Shown piece after piece: positions 1 through 5,791 of a stretch of DNA of 6,718 nucleotides (its first letter is position 1; each line of letters starts with the position of its first letter). The stretch comes from Betaproteobacteria bacterium (lineage in GTDB: Bacteria; Pseudomonadota; Gammaproteobacteria; Burkholderiales; Gallionellaceae), in assembly GCA_028871775.1 (NCBI GenBank), contig JAGWMH010000100.1:1-6718 (forward strand). The letters are read 5' to 3'. The notes below the pieces were generated by a model that did no database searches, was not told the origin of the DNA, and saw only the letters and a list, made by a program, of their open reading frames with translations. The position numbers and the translations under genes are program-made.

Positions 1-1
1 G

Positions 2-628
2 CAAGAGAGGAAGCGGGCAAAGGCTGCCGCAAAGCGGCAACTCGGCGCCGCGGACATGGCCGCCATCGCGACCAGGACCCTCGTGACCGACATCGCAACT
101 TTCGGCGAATTCTGTAAGAGGCAGAGAAGGATTTCCCATGTCCTGATGTTCTATGGCTTCGTGCTCTATCTGATCACGACCATCATGATGGTACTGATCT
201 ATCCAACAGACACGCGTATGCCGGTTGTCCTCCCGCTCCTATGGAACATCGGCGCCCTGATGACTCTTGTTGGCGGTTACTGGTTTTTCTTCTTTCTCAG
301 GGTAAACGTAATTCATGACGGCCATTCGCCTTGGCGGCTGGAGCGTGCCGACCTGTTCATCGTTACGCTCCTCGCCAGCGTAACGTTTGCCCTTCTCCTG
401 GAAGTCGTGGCGATGGCGCAGAATACTGCTGCGACCATGGTATTCGCCAGCATCTACCTCTTCTTCACAACGCTGCTCTTTGTTTCCGTTCCCTGGTCCA
501 AGTTCGCCCACATGTTCTACAAGCCCGTAATGGCCTTTCAGAGAAGGGTGGAGGAGGCAGACGGTTCGTCCGACCTGCCAGCACCCGCAACGACAGGAGG
601 AGATCGATGCCCACCTTCACATACATGA
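2..628 (+). CDS. aprM: AprM, putative membrane anchor of APS reductase (5' end outside window)
   Basis: Multi-pass membrane protein proposed to anchor AprBA and carry electrons from sulfite oxidation to the quinone pool. The first ATG is at 56 (190 residues), but the frame has no stop back to base 2 and no convincing ribosome binding site precedes 56, so the true start probably lies upstream. The 18 extra codons encode a basic, Ala-rich stretch. Counting from the ATG at 56, four hydrophobic segments are visible near residues 27-48, 57-81, 98-121 and 126-146. His28 at the start of segment 1 (ISHVLMFYGF) and His151 after segment 4 (SKFAHMFYKP) are candidate haem b ligands, by analogy with HdrE/QmoC/DsrM-like cytochromes; that role is inference. 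The tail is hydrophilic. The identity rests mainly on position directly before aprB and aprA, plus membrane topology. The last 22 bp overlap aprB, suggesting translational coupling. Confidence 0.8.
   Translation, partial: QERKRAKAAAKRQLGAADMAAIATRTLVTDIATFGEFCKRQRRISHVLMFYGFVLYLITTIMMVLIYPTDTRMPVVLPLLWNIGALMTLVGGYWFFFFLRVNVIHDGHSPWRLERADLFIVTLLASVTFALLLEVVAMAQNTAATMVFASIYLFFTTLLFVSVPWSKFAHMFYKPVMAFQRRVEEADGSSDLPAPATTGGDRCPPSHT
595..600 (+). promoter_or_regulatory. Ribosome binding site of aprB
   Basis: A perfect AGGAGG lies 6 bases before the ATG at 607 and inside the end of aprM. It fixes the aprB start: the same frame is open further upstream inside aprM, but only this ATG has a strong site and gives the usual AprB N-terminus. 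Confidence 0.85.
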
Positions 629-1062
629 CGCGATGCGACGGCTGCGGTGAGTGCGTGGATATCTGTCCTTCCGACATCATGCACATAGACCCGGTCTACA
701 GAAGGTCTTACAACATCGAGCCCAATTTCTGCTGGGAGTGCTACTCGTGCGTGAAGGCCTGTCCGCAGCATGCGATAAACGTCCGAGGCTATGCGGACTT
801 CGCCCCGCTGGGCCACAGCGTCAGGGTGCTGAGGGAAGAGGCAAATGGAACGATCTCCTGGAAAATCAGGTATCGGGACGGGCGAGTAAAGGAGTTCACA
901 TTCCCGATCAGGGCCACACCATGGGGTTCCATCAAGCCGCCAACCGAATATGAGGCGCCCGACGCAAACGCCCTGAACTCCCCGCTGCTAGCGCACGAGC
1001 CTGCAGCACTCGGGATAGAGAATCTGCCAACACTCCCGGTTTCAGAGAAGAAAGAGGTGTGA
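607..1062 (+). CDS. aprB: Adenylylsulfate reductase beta subunit (AprB), two-[4Fe-4S] ferredoxin
   Basis: Iron-sulfur subunit of dissimilatory APS reductase. It relays electrons between the FAD of AprA and the membrane partner, in the cytoplasm. The 151-residue length is normal for AprB. Eight cysteines form two cluster motifs in the N-terminal third: Cys10, 13, 16 and 20 (CDGCGECVDIC) and Cys42, 45, 48 and 52 (CWECYSCVKAC), each followed by Pro. Trp43, next to Cys42, sits where the Archaeoglobus enzyme has a Trp between its two clusters. The region after residue 60 is rich in beta-strand-like and charged sequence, as in the AprB extension that wraps around AprA. The PWGSIKPP stretch near residue 102 looks family-typical. 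The start is set by the AGGAGG at 595-600. The gene overlaps aprM and lies 4 bp before aprA, so the three are almost certainly cotranscribed. Confidence 0.96.
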   Translation: MPTFTYMTRCDGCGECVDICPSDIMHIDPVYRRSYNIEPNFCWECYSCVKACPQHAINVRGYADFAPLGHSVRVLREEANGTISWKIRYRDGRVKEFTFPIRATPWGSIKPPTEYEAPDANALNSPLLAHEPAALGIENLPTLPVSEKKEV

Positions 1063-1066
1063 TGCC

Positions 1067-2911
1067 ATGAGCCTGCGATCATCCGGAAACATCAAGTTTG
1101 TGGACTCGGACATTCTCGTCATAGGCGGCGGTTTCGGCGGCTGCGGCGCCACTTACGAATCCAGGTACTGGGGGCGGAACTTGAAGATCGTCCTCGTCGA
1201 AAAGGCCAACATCGAGAGGAGCGGCGCCGTCGCGCACGGCCTGTCGGCGATAAACTGCTATATGGGGATGCAGTGGGGCGAGAACCAGCCGGCCGACTTT
1301 GTGCGCTATGCACGCGGTGACCTGATGGGTCTGGTGAGGGAGGATCTGATCTTCGACATCGCCCGGCATGTCGACTCCACTGTCCACAAGTTCGAGGAGT
1401 GGGGTCTGCCGATCATGAAGGATCCGAAGACCGGCAGATACCTGAGAGAAGGGAAATGGCAGGTCATGATACACGGCGAGAGTTACAAGCCGATCATCGC
1501 CGAGGCCGCCAGAAAGTCCGCCAGCGAAGTGCACAACCGCATCATGGTGACGCATCTGCTGATGGACAAGGCACATCCCAACCGCGTCGCCGGTGCCGTC
1601 GGCTTCAGCGCCCGCGACGGAAACATGTATGTGTTCCGGGCGAAAGCGGTCATCGTCGCCGCCGGCGGCGCTTCGCACATCTTCAAGCCGCGGTCGCTCG
1701 GCGAAGGCGCGGGAAGGACCTGGTATGCGCCATGGAGCAGCGCTTCGGCCTACGGCCTGGTGTTGCGTACCGGCGCCAAAATGATCCAGATGGAAAACCG
1801 GATCGTTCTCGCCCGCTTCAAGGATGGTTACGGCCCGGTCGGCGCCTGGTCCCTGCTGCTCAAGGCCAAAAACACCAACGCCTACGGGGAGAACTACGAG
1901 GCCTCCCGGCTCGACGAGATCAAATCCATGGTCGGCAAATATGCGGAGATCGCGCCGATGCCAACCTGCCTGCGCAATCACGCCATGCTGCAGGAGATCA
2001 AGGCCGGCAAGGGCCCCATTTACATGCAGACGCAGAAGGTGCTCGACACCAGGGAGAAGGAGGAGATCGGCTGGGAGGATTTCCTCGACATGACGGTCGG
2101 CCAGGCGGTGGTCTGGGCTTCGCAGAACATCGACCCCAAGGAGAAACCGTCCGAGCTGATCACTTCCGAACCCTACGTCATGGGCTCTCACGCCACCTGT
2201 TCCGGCGCCTGGGCAAGCGGGCCGGAAGATTGCGCCCCGCCAGACTACCAGTGGGGGCACAACCGGATGACAACGGTTGAAGGGCTGTTCGGGGCCGGCG
2301 ACACGATCGGCGGTTCCGCGCACAAGTTCTCGTCCGGCTCCTTCACCGAGGGAAGGATAGCCGGGAAGGCCGCCGTCAAATATGTCACGGAACTGGCCGG
2401 CAACCCGCCCGAGGTGGACGAAGCGCAGGTCAAACTGCTTCAGGAAACGATATTCAAGCCGCTGGAAAACTACACAGTGGGCAGGAACGAGATCGTCGCC
2501 GGCAGCGTGGCGCCAAGCTACATCTCACCGCTTCAAGGCCTGCAGAGGCTGGAGAAGATCATGGATGAGTACGTCGGCGGCATCAGCACCTTTTATATGA
2601 CCAGCGAACCGATGCTCAAGCGGGGGCTGGAACTGCTGACCATGCTCAAGGAGGATCTCGACCATATTGGTGCCGAGGACCTCCACCAGCTCCAGCGGGC
2701 ATGGGAGCTCAACCATCGGGTCTGGACCGCTGAGGCCGTGCTCAGGCATACGCTGTACAGGCAGGAAACCAGATGGCCCGGCTACTATTACCGTGGCGAT
2801 TTTCCGAAGCTGGAAGATACCGAGTGGCATGCCTTCACCGCGTCGCAGTACGACGCGAAGACAGGCGAATGGCGCATGAGCAAGCTGCCGGTACACCACA
2901 TCATCGCGTGA
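1067..2911 (+). CDS. aprA: Adenylylsulfate reductase alpha subunit (AprA), FAD catalytic subunit
   Basis: Catalytic flavoprotein interconverting APS and sulfite plus AMP. With AprM rather than Qmo next to it, the likely direction is oxidative: sulfite + AMP to APS + 2 electrons. At 614 residues it is full length. The FAD-binding motif is IGGGFGGCG at residues 19-27, with the ribose-binding acidic residue at Glu45 (VEK). Aligning by eye to the Archaeoglobus fulgidus protein as I remember it, the active-site residues are all kept: Asn63 (SAIN), Glu128 (EGKWQ), Trp219 (GRTWYA), Arg250 (ARFKDGYGPVG) and His375 (MGSHA). Other family blocks are present: HGESYKPIIAEAA, HKFSSGSFTEGRIA, RAWELNHRVWTAEA and ETRWPGYYYR near the C-terminus. 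A GAGGTG at 1054-1059, 7 bases before the ATG, supports the start. No frameshift or missing block is seen. It belongs to the fumarate reductase/succinate dehydrogenase flavoprotein superfamily, but the motifs exclude those enzymes. Confidence 0.98.
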   Translation: MSLRSSGNIKFVDSDILVIGGGFGGCGATYESRYWGRNLKIVLVEKANIERSGAVAHGLSAINCYMGMQWGENQPADFVRYARGDLMGLVREDLIFDIARHVDSTVHKFEEWGLPIMKDPKTGRYLREGKWQVMIHGESYKPIIAEAARKSASEVHNRIMVTHLLMDKAHPNRVAGAVGFSARDGNMYVFRAKAVIVAAGGASHIFKPRSLGEGAGRTWYAPWSSASAYGLVLRTGAKMIQMENRIVLARFKDGYGPVGAWSLLLKAKNTNAYGENYEASRLDEIKSMVGKYAEIAPMPTCLRNHAMLQEIKAGKGPIYMQTQKVLDTREKEEIGWEDFLDMTVGQAVVWASQNIDPKEKPSELITSEPYVMGSHATCSGAWASGPEDCAPPDYQWGHNRMTTVEGLFGAGDTIGGSAHKFSSGSFTEGRIAGKAAVKYVTELAGNPPEVDEAQVKLLQETIFKPLENYTVGRNEIVAGSVAPSYISPLQGLQRLEKIMDEYVGGISTFYMTSEPMLKRGLELLTMLKEDLDHIGAEDLHQLQRAWELNHRVWTAEAVLRHTLYRQETRWPGYYYRGDFPKLEDTEWHAFTASQYDAKTGEWRMSKLPVHHIIA

Positions 2912-2953
2912 GCGGAGTGATTCAGTCGACCGAACGGCGACTTTCCAGTCCGC
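2912..2953. terminator. Possible shared hairpin terminator between convergent genes
   Basis: An imperfect inverted repeat fills most of the gap between the aprA stop (2909-2911) and the stop of the opposite-strand gene (2962-2964). Outer arms GCGGA (2912-2916) and TCCGC (2949-2953) pair, then TG with CA after a mismatch. A small internal loop follows, then AGTCG (2924-2928) pairs with CGACT (2938-2942) around a 9-base loop. Neither strand has a proper T-run after the hairpin, so intrinsic termination is uncertain. Position between two stops is the main argument. Confidence 0.4.
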
Positions 2954-2961
2954 GTCAGATG

Positions 2962-4170
2962 CTACTCTGCTTCGTGGGATGTGATGGCGCAGAGGTTTGG
3001 CCCGAGTTCCAGTTCGCTGGCCTTCGTCTCGTCCACCTGGAGCAGGCCCGTGTTGACTCGCCGAATGTCGTCGTAGGACTGCGGATATTTCGGCATGCTC
3101 CCCAGGATGTATGTGCTGAACGCGGCCAGTCCCTGGCCTAACATGCGCAAACCATCGTTGTGGTTGCGCAGCGCGCCGATGGTGGCGCGGTAGCAGCCTT
3201 GCTCGTCTGCCTCGCGCATGTGGCTGAAGTGGGCCGGGAGCACGACGGTACGGTCGGGCAACGTCAGCAGCCGTTGCAGCGAGCGGTAGAGCAGGGGCGT
3301 CCAGGTGTTTGCCCGGCCACCCAGATCGGGCCGGCCGATCGAGTCGATGAACAAAGTATCGCCGGTCAGCAGATAGCGGTCGTCCACCAGCAGATTGATC
3401 ATGCCGAGAGTGTGGCCGGGGAGATGGAGCGCGCGGATGCTCACCTCACCCAGCGTAAAGACCATTTCGCCCTCCACGTAGCGGAAGGAAAACGTCGCGG
3501 GAAGCAGGTCATCGGGATGGATGCTGTCATAAGGATGCAGCCAGTAATCCACCCCCAGTGCCCTCGCCATGGCCACCCCGCCGCTCAGATGGTCGGCTTG
3601 AAGATGGGTGTCGAACACGCCTGTGATGCGCCAGCCCCGCTCGGCGGCGATCCGGGTGTAAATCTCGGTGTGGCGCGCGGCATCGACCACCATGGCCTCG
3701 CCGCCGCTGGACAGCAGGTAGCTGAGGCATCCACGTGCCGGGCGGCTGATCTGGAGGATAGTGAGCCGCCGGGTTTCCTCAACGACCAGCATTTCATAAT
3801 GGTCGCCCCAGGCCGCCATCCCGCCCTCCAGGTTGAATGCCTGATAGCCGAGCCGCCGTAGCCCCTCGGCAACGTGCGTTGAAGTGTCGCCCTTGGCGCA
3901 CACCGCCAGGATCGGCCCGCTCCGGGGCAACCTGTCCTTCAGCCGCTCCGGAACCGCGCGGGCAACCGCTGCGGCGATTTCTTCGTCTTCCTCCAAGTCC
4001 AGCAGATCGAAATAGGGTATGTTGAGAGTCTGGATCGGGCCCTTGCCCTCGATTTTCCAGGCATCGAATTCATCCCGATTGCGTACGTCCAGGATGGCGA
4101 ACCGGCTACCCTCGTTCAGATGACGGTGCAGTTCCGCCGGGCTCCAGACATGTATCTTGCGCGTGGTCAT
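2962..4170 (-). CDS. Rhodanese / metallo-beta-lactamase fusion, probable persulfide dioxygenase (ETHE1-like)
   Basis: Soluble 402-residue two-domain protein with no signal peptide. Residues about 6-128 form a rhodanese domain: ILDVRNRDEF at 26-35 and the active-site loop CAKGDTS with Cys91, followed by GYQAFNLEGGMAAW. Residues about 133-345 form a metallo-beta-lactamase fold: THLQADHLSGG (His189, Asp193, His194), LPGHTLGM (His253), TGDTLF (Asp271), IGRPDLGG and LPAH (His314). The GRPD block and the single-iron ligand set (His189, His253, Asp271) fit ETHE1-type persulfide dioxygenases, which oxidise glutathione persulfide to sulfite. The rhodanese domain would supply or use the persulfide. The usual HxHxDH motif reads HxQxDH here. 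The rhodanese-first order is the reverse of the characterised dioxygenase-rhodanese fusions. The start is supported by AGGAGG (4176-4181 on the complement) 5 bases upstream. Sulfite production would feed the convergent AprBA. A generic MBL hydrolase remains possible. Confidence 0.85.
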   Translation of the reverse strand: MTTRKIHVWSPAELHRHLNEGSRFAILDVRNRDEFDAWKIEGKGPIQTLNIPYFDLLDLEEDEEIAAAVARAVPERLKDRLPRSGPILAVCAKGDTSTHVAEGLRRLGYQAFNLEGGMAAWGDHYEMLVVEETRRLTILQISRPARGCLSYLLSSGGEAMVVDAARHTEIYTRIAAERGWRITGVFDTHLQADHLSGGVAMARALGVDYWLHPYDSIHPDDLLPATFSFRYVEGEMVFTLGEVSIRALHLPGHTLGMINLLVDDRYLLTGDTLFIDSIGRPDLGGRANTWTPLLYRSLQRLLTLPDRTVVLPAHFSHMREADEQGCYRATIGALRNHNDGLRMLGQGLAAFSTYILGSMPKYPQSYDDIRRVNTGLLQVDETKASELELGPNLCAITSHEAE

Positions 4171-4185
4171 ATCATCCTCCTGTCC

Positions 4186-4204
4186 TGAAAGAAAATCACT
4201 TTCA
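4186..4204. repeat. Inverted repeat TGAAAG-N7-CTTTCA, possible operator
   Basis: A perfect 6-bp inverted repeat with a 7-base spacer lies between the -10 box and the ribosome binding site of the rhodanese/MBL gene, over the expected transcription start. This position suits a repressor site. Persulfide dioxygenase genes are often controlled by sulfide or persulfide sensors such as BigR/SqrR or CsoR-like CstR, but the sequence does not say which, if any, binds here. Confidence 0.35.
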
Positions 4205-4209
4205 TTATA
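4204..4209 (-). promoter_or_regulatory. Candidate -10 box for the rhodanese/MBL gene
   Basis: On the minus strand the sequence is a perfect TATAAT, 34 bases before the ATG at 4170. At 16-18 bases further upstream I find no good -35 hexamer (CAGTTA at 17), so the promoter may be weak or activator-dependent. Transcription would start near 4197, giving a leader of roughly 27 bases. Confidence 0.45.
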
Positions 4210-4260
4210 AACGCTGGGGCAATGTGTAACTGGCGCGGGAGTCTTTGGCGCCCTGTCCCC

Positions 4261-4283
4261 ATGGCTGAGATTGTCCTAGCCAT
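4261..4283. repeat. Inverted repeat ATGGCT-N11-AGCCAT
   Basis: A perfect 6-bp inverted repeat lies in the 150-bp gap between the two minus-strand genes. An alternative, overlapping pairing joins GAGAT (4267-4271) to ATCTC (4282-4286), so two structures would exclude each other. It could be a protein-binding site upstream of the rhodanese/MBL promoter or part of the 3' end of the flavin oxidoreductase transcript. No function can be assigned. Confidence 0.25.
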
Positions 4284-4284
4284 C

Positions 4285-4311
4285 TCACTGAGTCAGCAAG
4301 CTGCCAAGTGA
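4285..4311 (-). terminator. Terminator-like stem-loop after the flavin oxidoreductase gene
   Basis: Eleven bases after the stop on the minus strand, TCACT and AGTGA pair as an outer stem. CAG and CTG form an inner stem around a 4-base loop, separated by an internal loop. There is no T-run after it, so this is at best a weak or Rho-assisted terminator. It would separate this gene from the rhodanese/MBL gene, which has its own promoter. Confidence 0.3.
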
Positions 4312-4321
4312 TTGGTTATGG

Positions 4322-5404
4322 TTAGCGTCCAGTCGAATCCGGCGGCGCGGCGCGCAGATACTGAAGTGGCCAGGACGCCGCCTGCCCCAGCGCCTGGGCG
4401 GCACCCAGCGGCCAGTAGGGATTGCGCAGGATTTCACGGCCGAGAAGCACCATATCGGCCTGCCCGGTGCGGATGATGTGATCGGCCTGCGCCGGCGAGG
4501 TGATCATGCCGACGGCGGCGGTGGCGACGCCAGCCTCGCGGCGCACCCGTGCGGCGAACTCGGTTTGAAAGCCGGGGCCCGCGGGGATTTTCGCCGTCGG
4601 CACCAGGCCGGCGGATGAAACGTCCACCAGGTCGACACCGAGTCCCTTCAGCATGCGACACAACTCGACCGTCTCATCCGCGTTCCAGCCGCCATCGACC
4701 CAGTCGGTGGCCGACAGTCGGATCATCAGGGGAAGCCGCTCCGGCCATTCGGCGCGGACCGCGGCGGCCACTTCCCGCACCAAGCGGGTACGGTTTTCGA
4801 AGTTGCCGCCGTAGGCATCCGTACGGCGATTGGACAGCGGCGACAGGAACTGGTGCAGCAGATAACCGTGCGCCGCATGTATCTCTACTGTCTGGAAACC
4901 GGCTTCGCGCGCACGGCGGGCGCCGGCCGCAAACCGCGCGATTACCTGGCGGATGCCGGCCTCGTCGAGTTCGCGCGGCACGGCACAGCCTTCGCCGAAG
5001 GACACGGGCGACGGCGCGACGACCGTCCAGCCGCCTTCGGTTGCGCTCAGCGTAACCTGCGCCTGCCAACCCAGCCCGACGCTGGCCTTGCGTCCAGCAT
5101 GAGCCAACTGTATGGCAGTCACGCAACCCTGCTGCCGCGAGAAGCGCGTGATGCGCGCCAGCGGCTCGATCTGCCTGTCATCCCAGATGCCGAGATCGTC
5201 CGGGCTGATCCGCCCCTCCGGCGTCACGGCCGTTGCCTCGATGATCATCAGCGCAGCGCCACCGACAGCGCGGCTGCCGTAATGCACGAGATGCCAGTCC
5301 GCCGCCATGCCGTCGCGCGCCGAGTACTGGCACATGGGCGGGATGCCGATACGGTTGGTCAGGACGATGTCACGCAGCTTGAGTGGTTCGAACAGGTGGG
5401 CCAT
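4322..5404 (-). CDS. Old yellow enzyme family NAD(P)H:flavin oxidoreductase (YqjM/XenA-like)
   Basis: FMN-dependent TIM-barrel ene-reductase of 360 residues, predicted to reduce activated C=C bonds or nitro compounds with NAD(P)H in the cytoplasm. It belongs to the YqjM/XenA (thermophilic-like) class: IPPMCQYSARDG with Cys25, which tunes the flavin in that class, and Tyr27; AIQLAHAGRKAS with Gln99; EIHAAHGYLLHQFLSPLSNR with the substrate-binding pair His176/His179 and Tyr181; DAYGG at 196-200; Arg227 in MIRLSATDW; and the FMN-phosphate region VGMITS and LLGREILRNPYW at 321-331. Length matches the family (about 340-365). An ATG 15 bases upstream (5419) would add five residues, but the start at 5404 has an AGGA 8 bases before it and gives the standard MxxLFEPLKL beginning. 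The physiological substrate is unknown, and the neighbours do not reveal it. Confidence 0.93.
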   Translation of the reverse strand: MAHLFEPLKLRDIVLTNRIGIPPMCQYSARDGMAADWHLVHYGSRAVGGAALMIIEATAVTPEGRISPDDLGIWDDRQIEPLARITRFSRQQGCVTAIQLAHAGRKASVGLGWQAQVTLSATEGGWTVVAPSPVSFGEGCAVPRELDEAGIRQVIARFAAGARRAREAGFQTVEIHAAHGYLLHQFLSPLSNRRTDAYGGNFENRTRLVREVAAAVRAEWPERLPLMIRLSATDWVDGGWNADETVELCRMLKGLGVDLVDVSSAGLVPTAKIPAGPGFQTEFAARVRREAGVATAAVGMITSPAQADHIIRTGQADMVLLGREILRNPYWPLGAAQALGQAASWPLQYLRAAPPDSTGR

Positions 5405-5412
5405 GGTTCGGT

Positions 5413-5416
5413 TCCT
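5413..5416 (-). promoter_or_regulatory. Ribosome binding site deciding the flavin oxidoreductase start
   Basis: AGGA on the minus strand lies 8 bases before the ATG at 5404 and immediately after the competing ATG at 5419. The upstream ATG itself follows a T-rich stretch with no Shine-Dalgarno match, which favours 5404. Confidence 0.55.
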
Positions 5417-5453
5417 CATAAAAGATCAGTTAAGGGGCGGCTTTGTGCCAATC

Positions 5454-5459
5454 AGTATA
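5454..5459 (-). promoter_or_regulatory. Candidate -10 box for the flavin oxidoreductase gene
   Basis: TATACT on the minus strand matches the sigma-70 -10 consensus in five of six positions. It lies about 50 bases before the chosen start, giving a leader of roughly 40 bases. No recognisable -35 hexamer is found at 16-18 bases spacing. OYE genes are often under TetR-, MerR- or LysR-type control, but none of those regulators is encoded here. Confidence 0.35.
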
Positions 5460-5608
5460 AGTTGTTGCCATCCATGAAGGCGGGCCAATGATAAATGAAT
5501 GGGGCTGGTGGTCAATCTGGAACGCATCTTAACACCGTGAAGATTTGATGCTACCGTGTGGCGTCTGCTTTCGGGAGTTGAAGATTGTGATCCTGTCTGC
5601 CAACGAGG

Positions 5609-5630
5609 AGTTACAGCAAAGTAACTGCTG
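5609..5630. repeat. Two mutually exclusive short hairpins
   Basis: AGTTAC (5609-5614) pairs with GTAACT (5621-5626) around 6 bases. Shifted by a few bases, CAGCA (5614-5618) pairs with TGCTG (5626-5630) around 7 bases. Because they share bases, only one can form at a time. Whether the stretch is transcribed is unknown; it lies upstream of the favoured modA promoter. Confidence 0.25.
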
Positions 5631-5631
5631 A

Positions 5632-5700
5632 GTACCGGAGTAGAAATTCGAAGGTTCCACAAACTATATGCAGATGGTCAAAATAATTCGACTCCGGTAC
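5632..5700. repeat. 69-bp inverted-repeat element upstream of modA
   Basis: The arms GTACCGGAGT (5632-5641) and ACTCCGGTAC (5691-5700) are perfect 10-bp complements. After one mismatch, GAA (5643-5645) pairs with TTC (5687-5689), giving 13 pairs in all. The 41-base centre is AT-rich. It could be a regulatory RNA stem if transcription starts upstream, a pair of operator half-sites, or a small mobile or intergenic repeat. No obvious target-site duplication flanks it. Confidence 0.5.
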
Positions 5701-5730
5701 ATTGGAGCCCCCTAGAATGATTGGCTCAAG

Positions 5731-5760
5731 TTGGAAGCTGGCATTAAGCCAAAAAATAAT
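5731..5760 (+). promoter_or_regulatory. Weak candidate promoter for modA
   Basis: TTGGAA (5731-5736, four of six matches to -35) and AATAAT (5755-5760, five of six to -10) are separated by 18 bases, in the most A-rich stretch before modA. Transcription would begin near 5767, about 25 bases before the favoured start at 5792. If translation began at 5717 instead, this element would lie inside the gene, so the two calls depend on each other. Confidence 0.3.
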
Positions 5761-5791
5761 ATCGACTACCTGTGACGGAACCCCAGTCAAG

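Larger units (their letters stand above)
5405..5791. other. Divergent intergenic region with inverted repeats, no supported gene
   Basis: About 390 bp separate the divergent flavin oxidoreductase and modA genes. By eye it is clearly more AT-rich than the genes on either side. It holds candidate promoters for both genes, an 8-bp direct repeat TGAAGATT (5538-5545 and 5579-5586), two overlapping short hairpins (5609-5630) and a long-range 10-bp inverted repeat (5632-5700). A 78-codon frame on the minus strand (5426-5662) has no ribosome binding site, domain or recognisable composition and is not called. I see no ModE-type palindrome of the enteric form. Confidence 0.6.

Noticed and set aside
1399..2280. 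Long plus-strand frame inside aprA
   Set aside because: Arg/Gly-rich low-complexity translation typical of a shifted frame of a GC-rich gene; aprA covers it completely.
1079..2323. Long open frame on the minus strand opposite aprA
   Set aside because: It mirrors the codon pattern of aprA, has no domain I recognise and no ribosome binding site. GC-rich genes often cast long antisense frames, and AprA is certain on the plus strand.
2773..3141. Plus-strand frame spanning the end of aprA and the convergent gap
   Set aside because: It runs through aprA in another frame and into the antisense of the rhodanese/MBL gene, and has no start signal.
3160..3861. 233-codon plus-strand frame opposite the rhodanese/MBL gene
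   Set aside because: Shadow of the minus-strand gene, whose catalytic motifs are all in frame.
4299..4312. Sigma-54-like TTGGCAGCTTGC on the minus strand upstream of the rhodanese/MBL gene
   Set aside because: The GG-to-GC spacing is 6 bases, not the 10 required by the -24/-12 consensus. Considered because some persulfide dioxygenase genes use a FisR/sigma-54 system.
5426..5662. 78-codon minus-strand frame in the intergenic region
   Set aside because: No ribosome binding site, no recognisable motif, and it would overlap the promoter region of the flavin oxidoreductase gene.
5682..5700. tRNA T-arm-like string TTCGACTCC
   Set aside because: The bases before it do not pair to form the T stem, and no acceptor stem or anticodon arm fits around it.
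5641..5700. Enteric-type ModE operator upstream of modA
   Set aside because: ACTATATGCAG has a TATAT core, but there is no matching second half-site.
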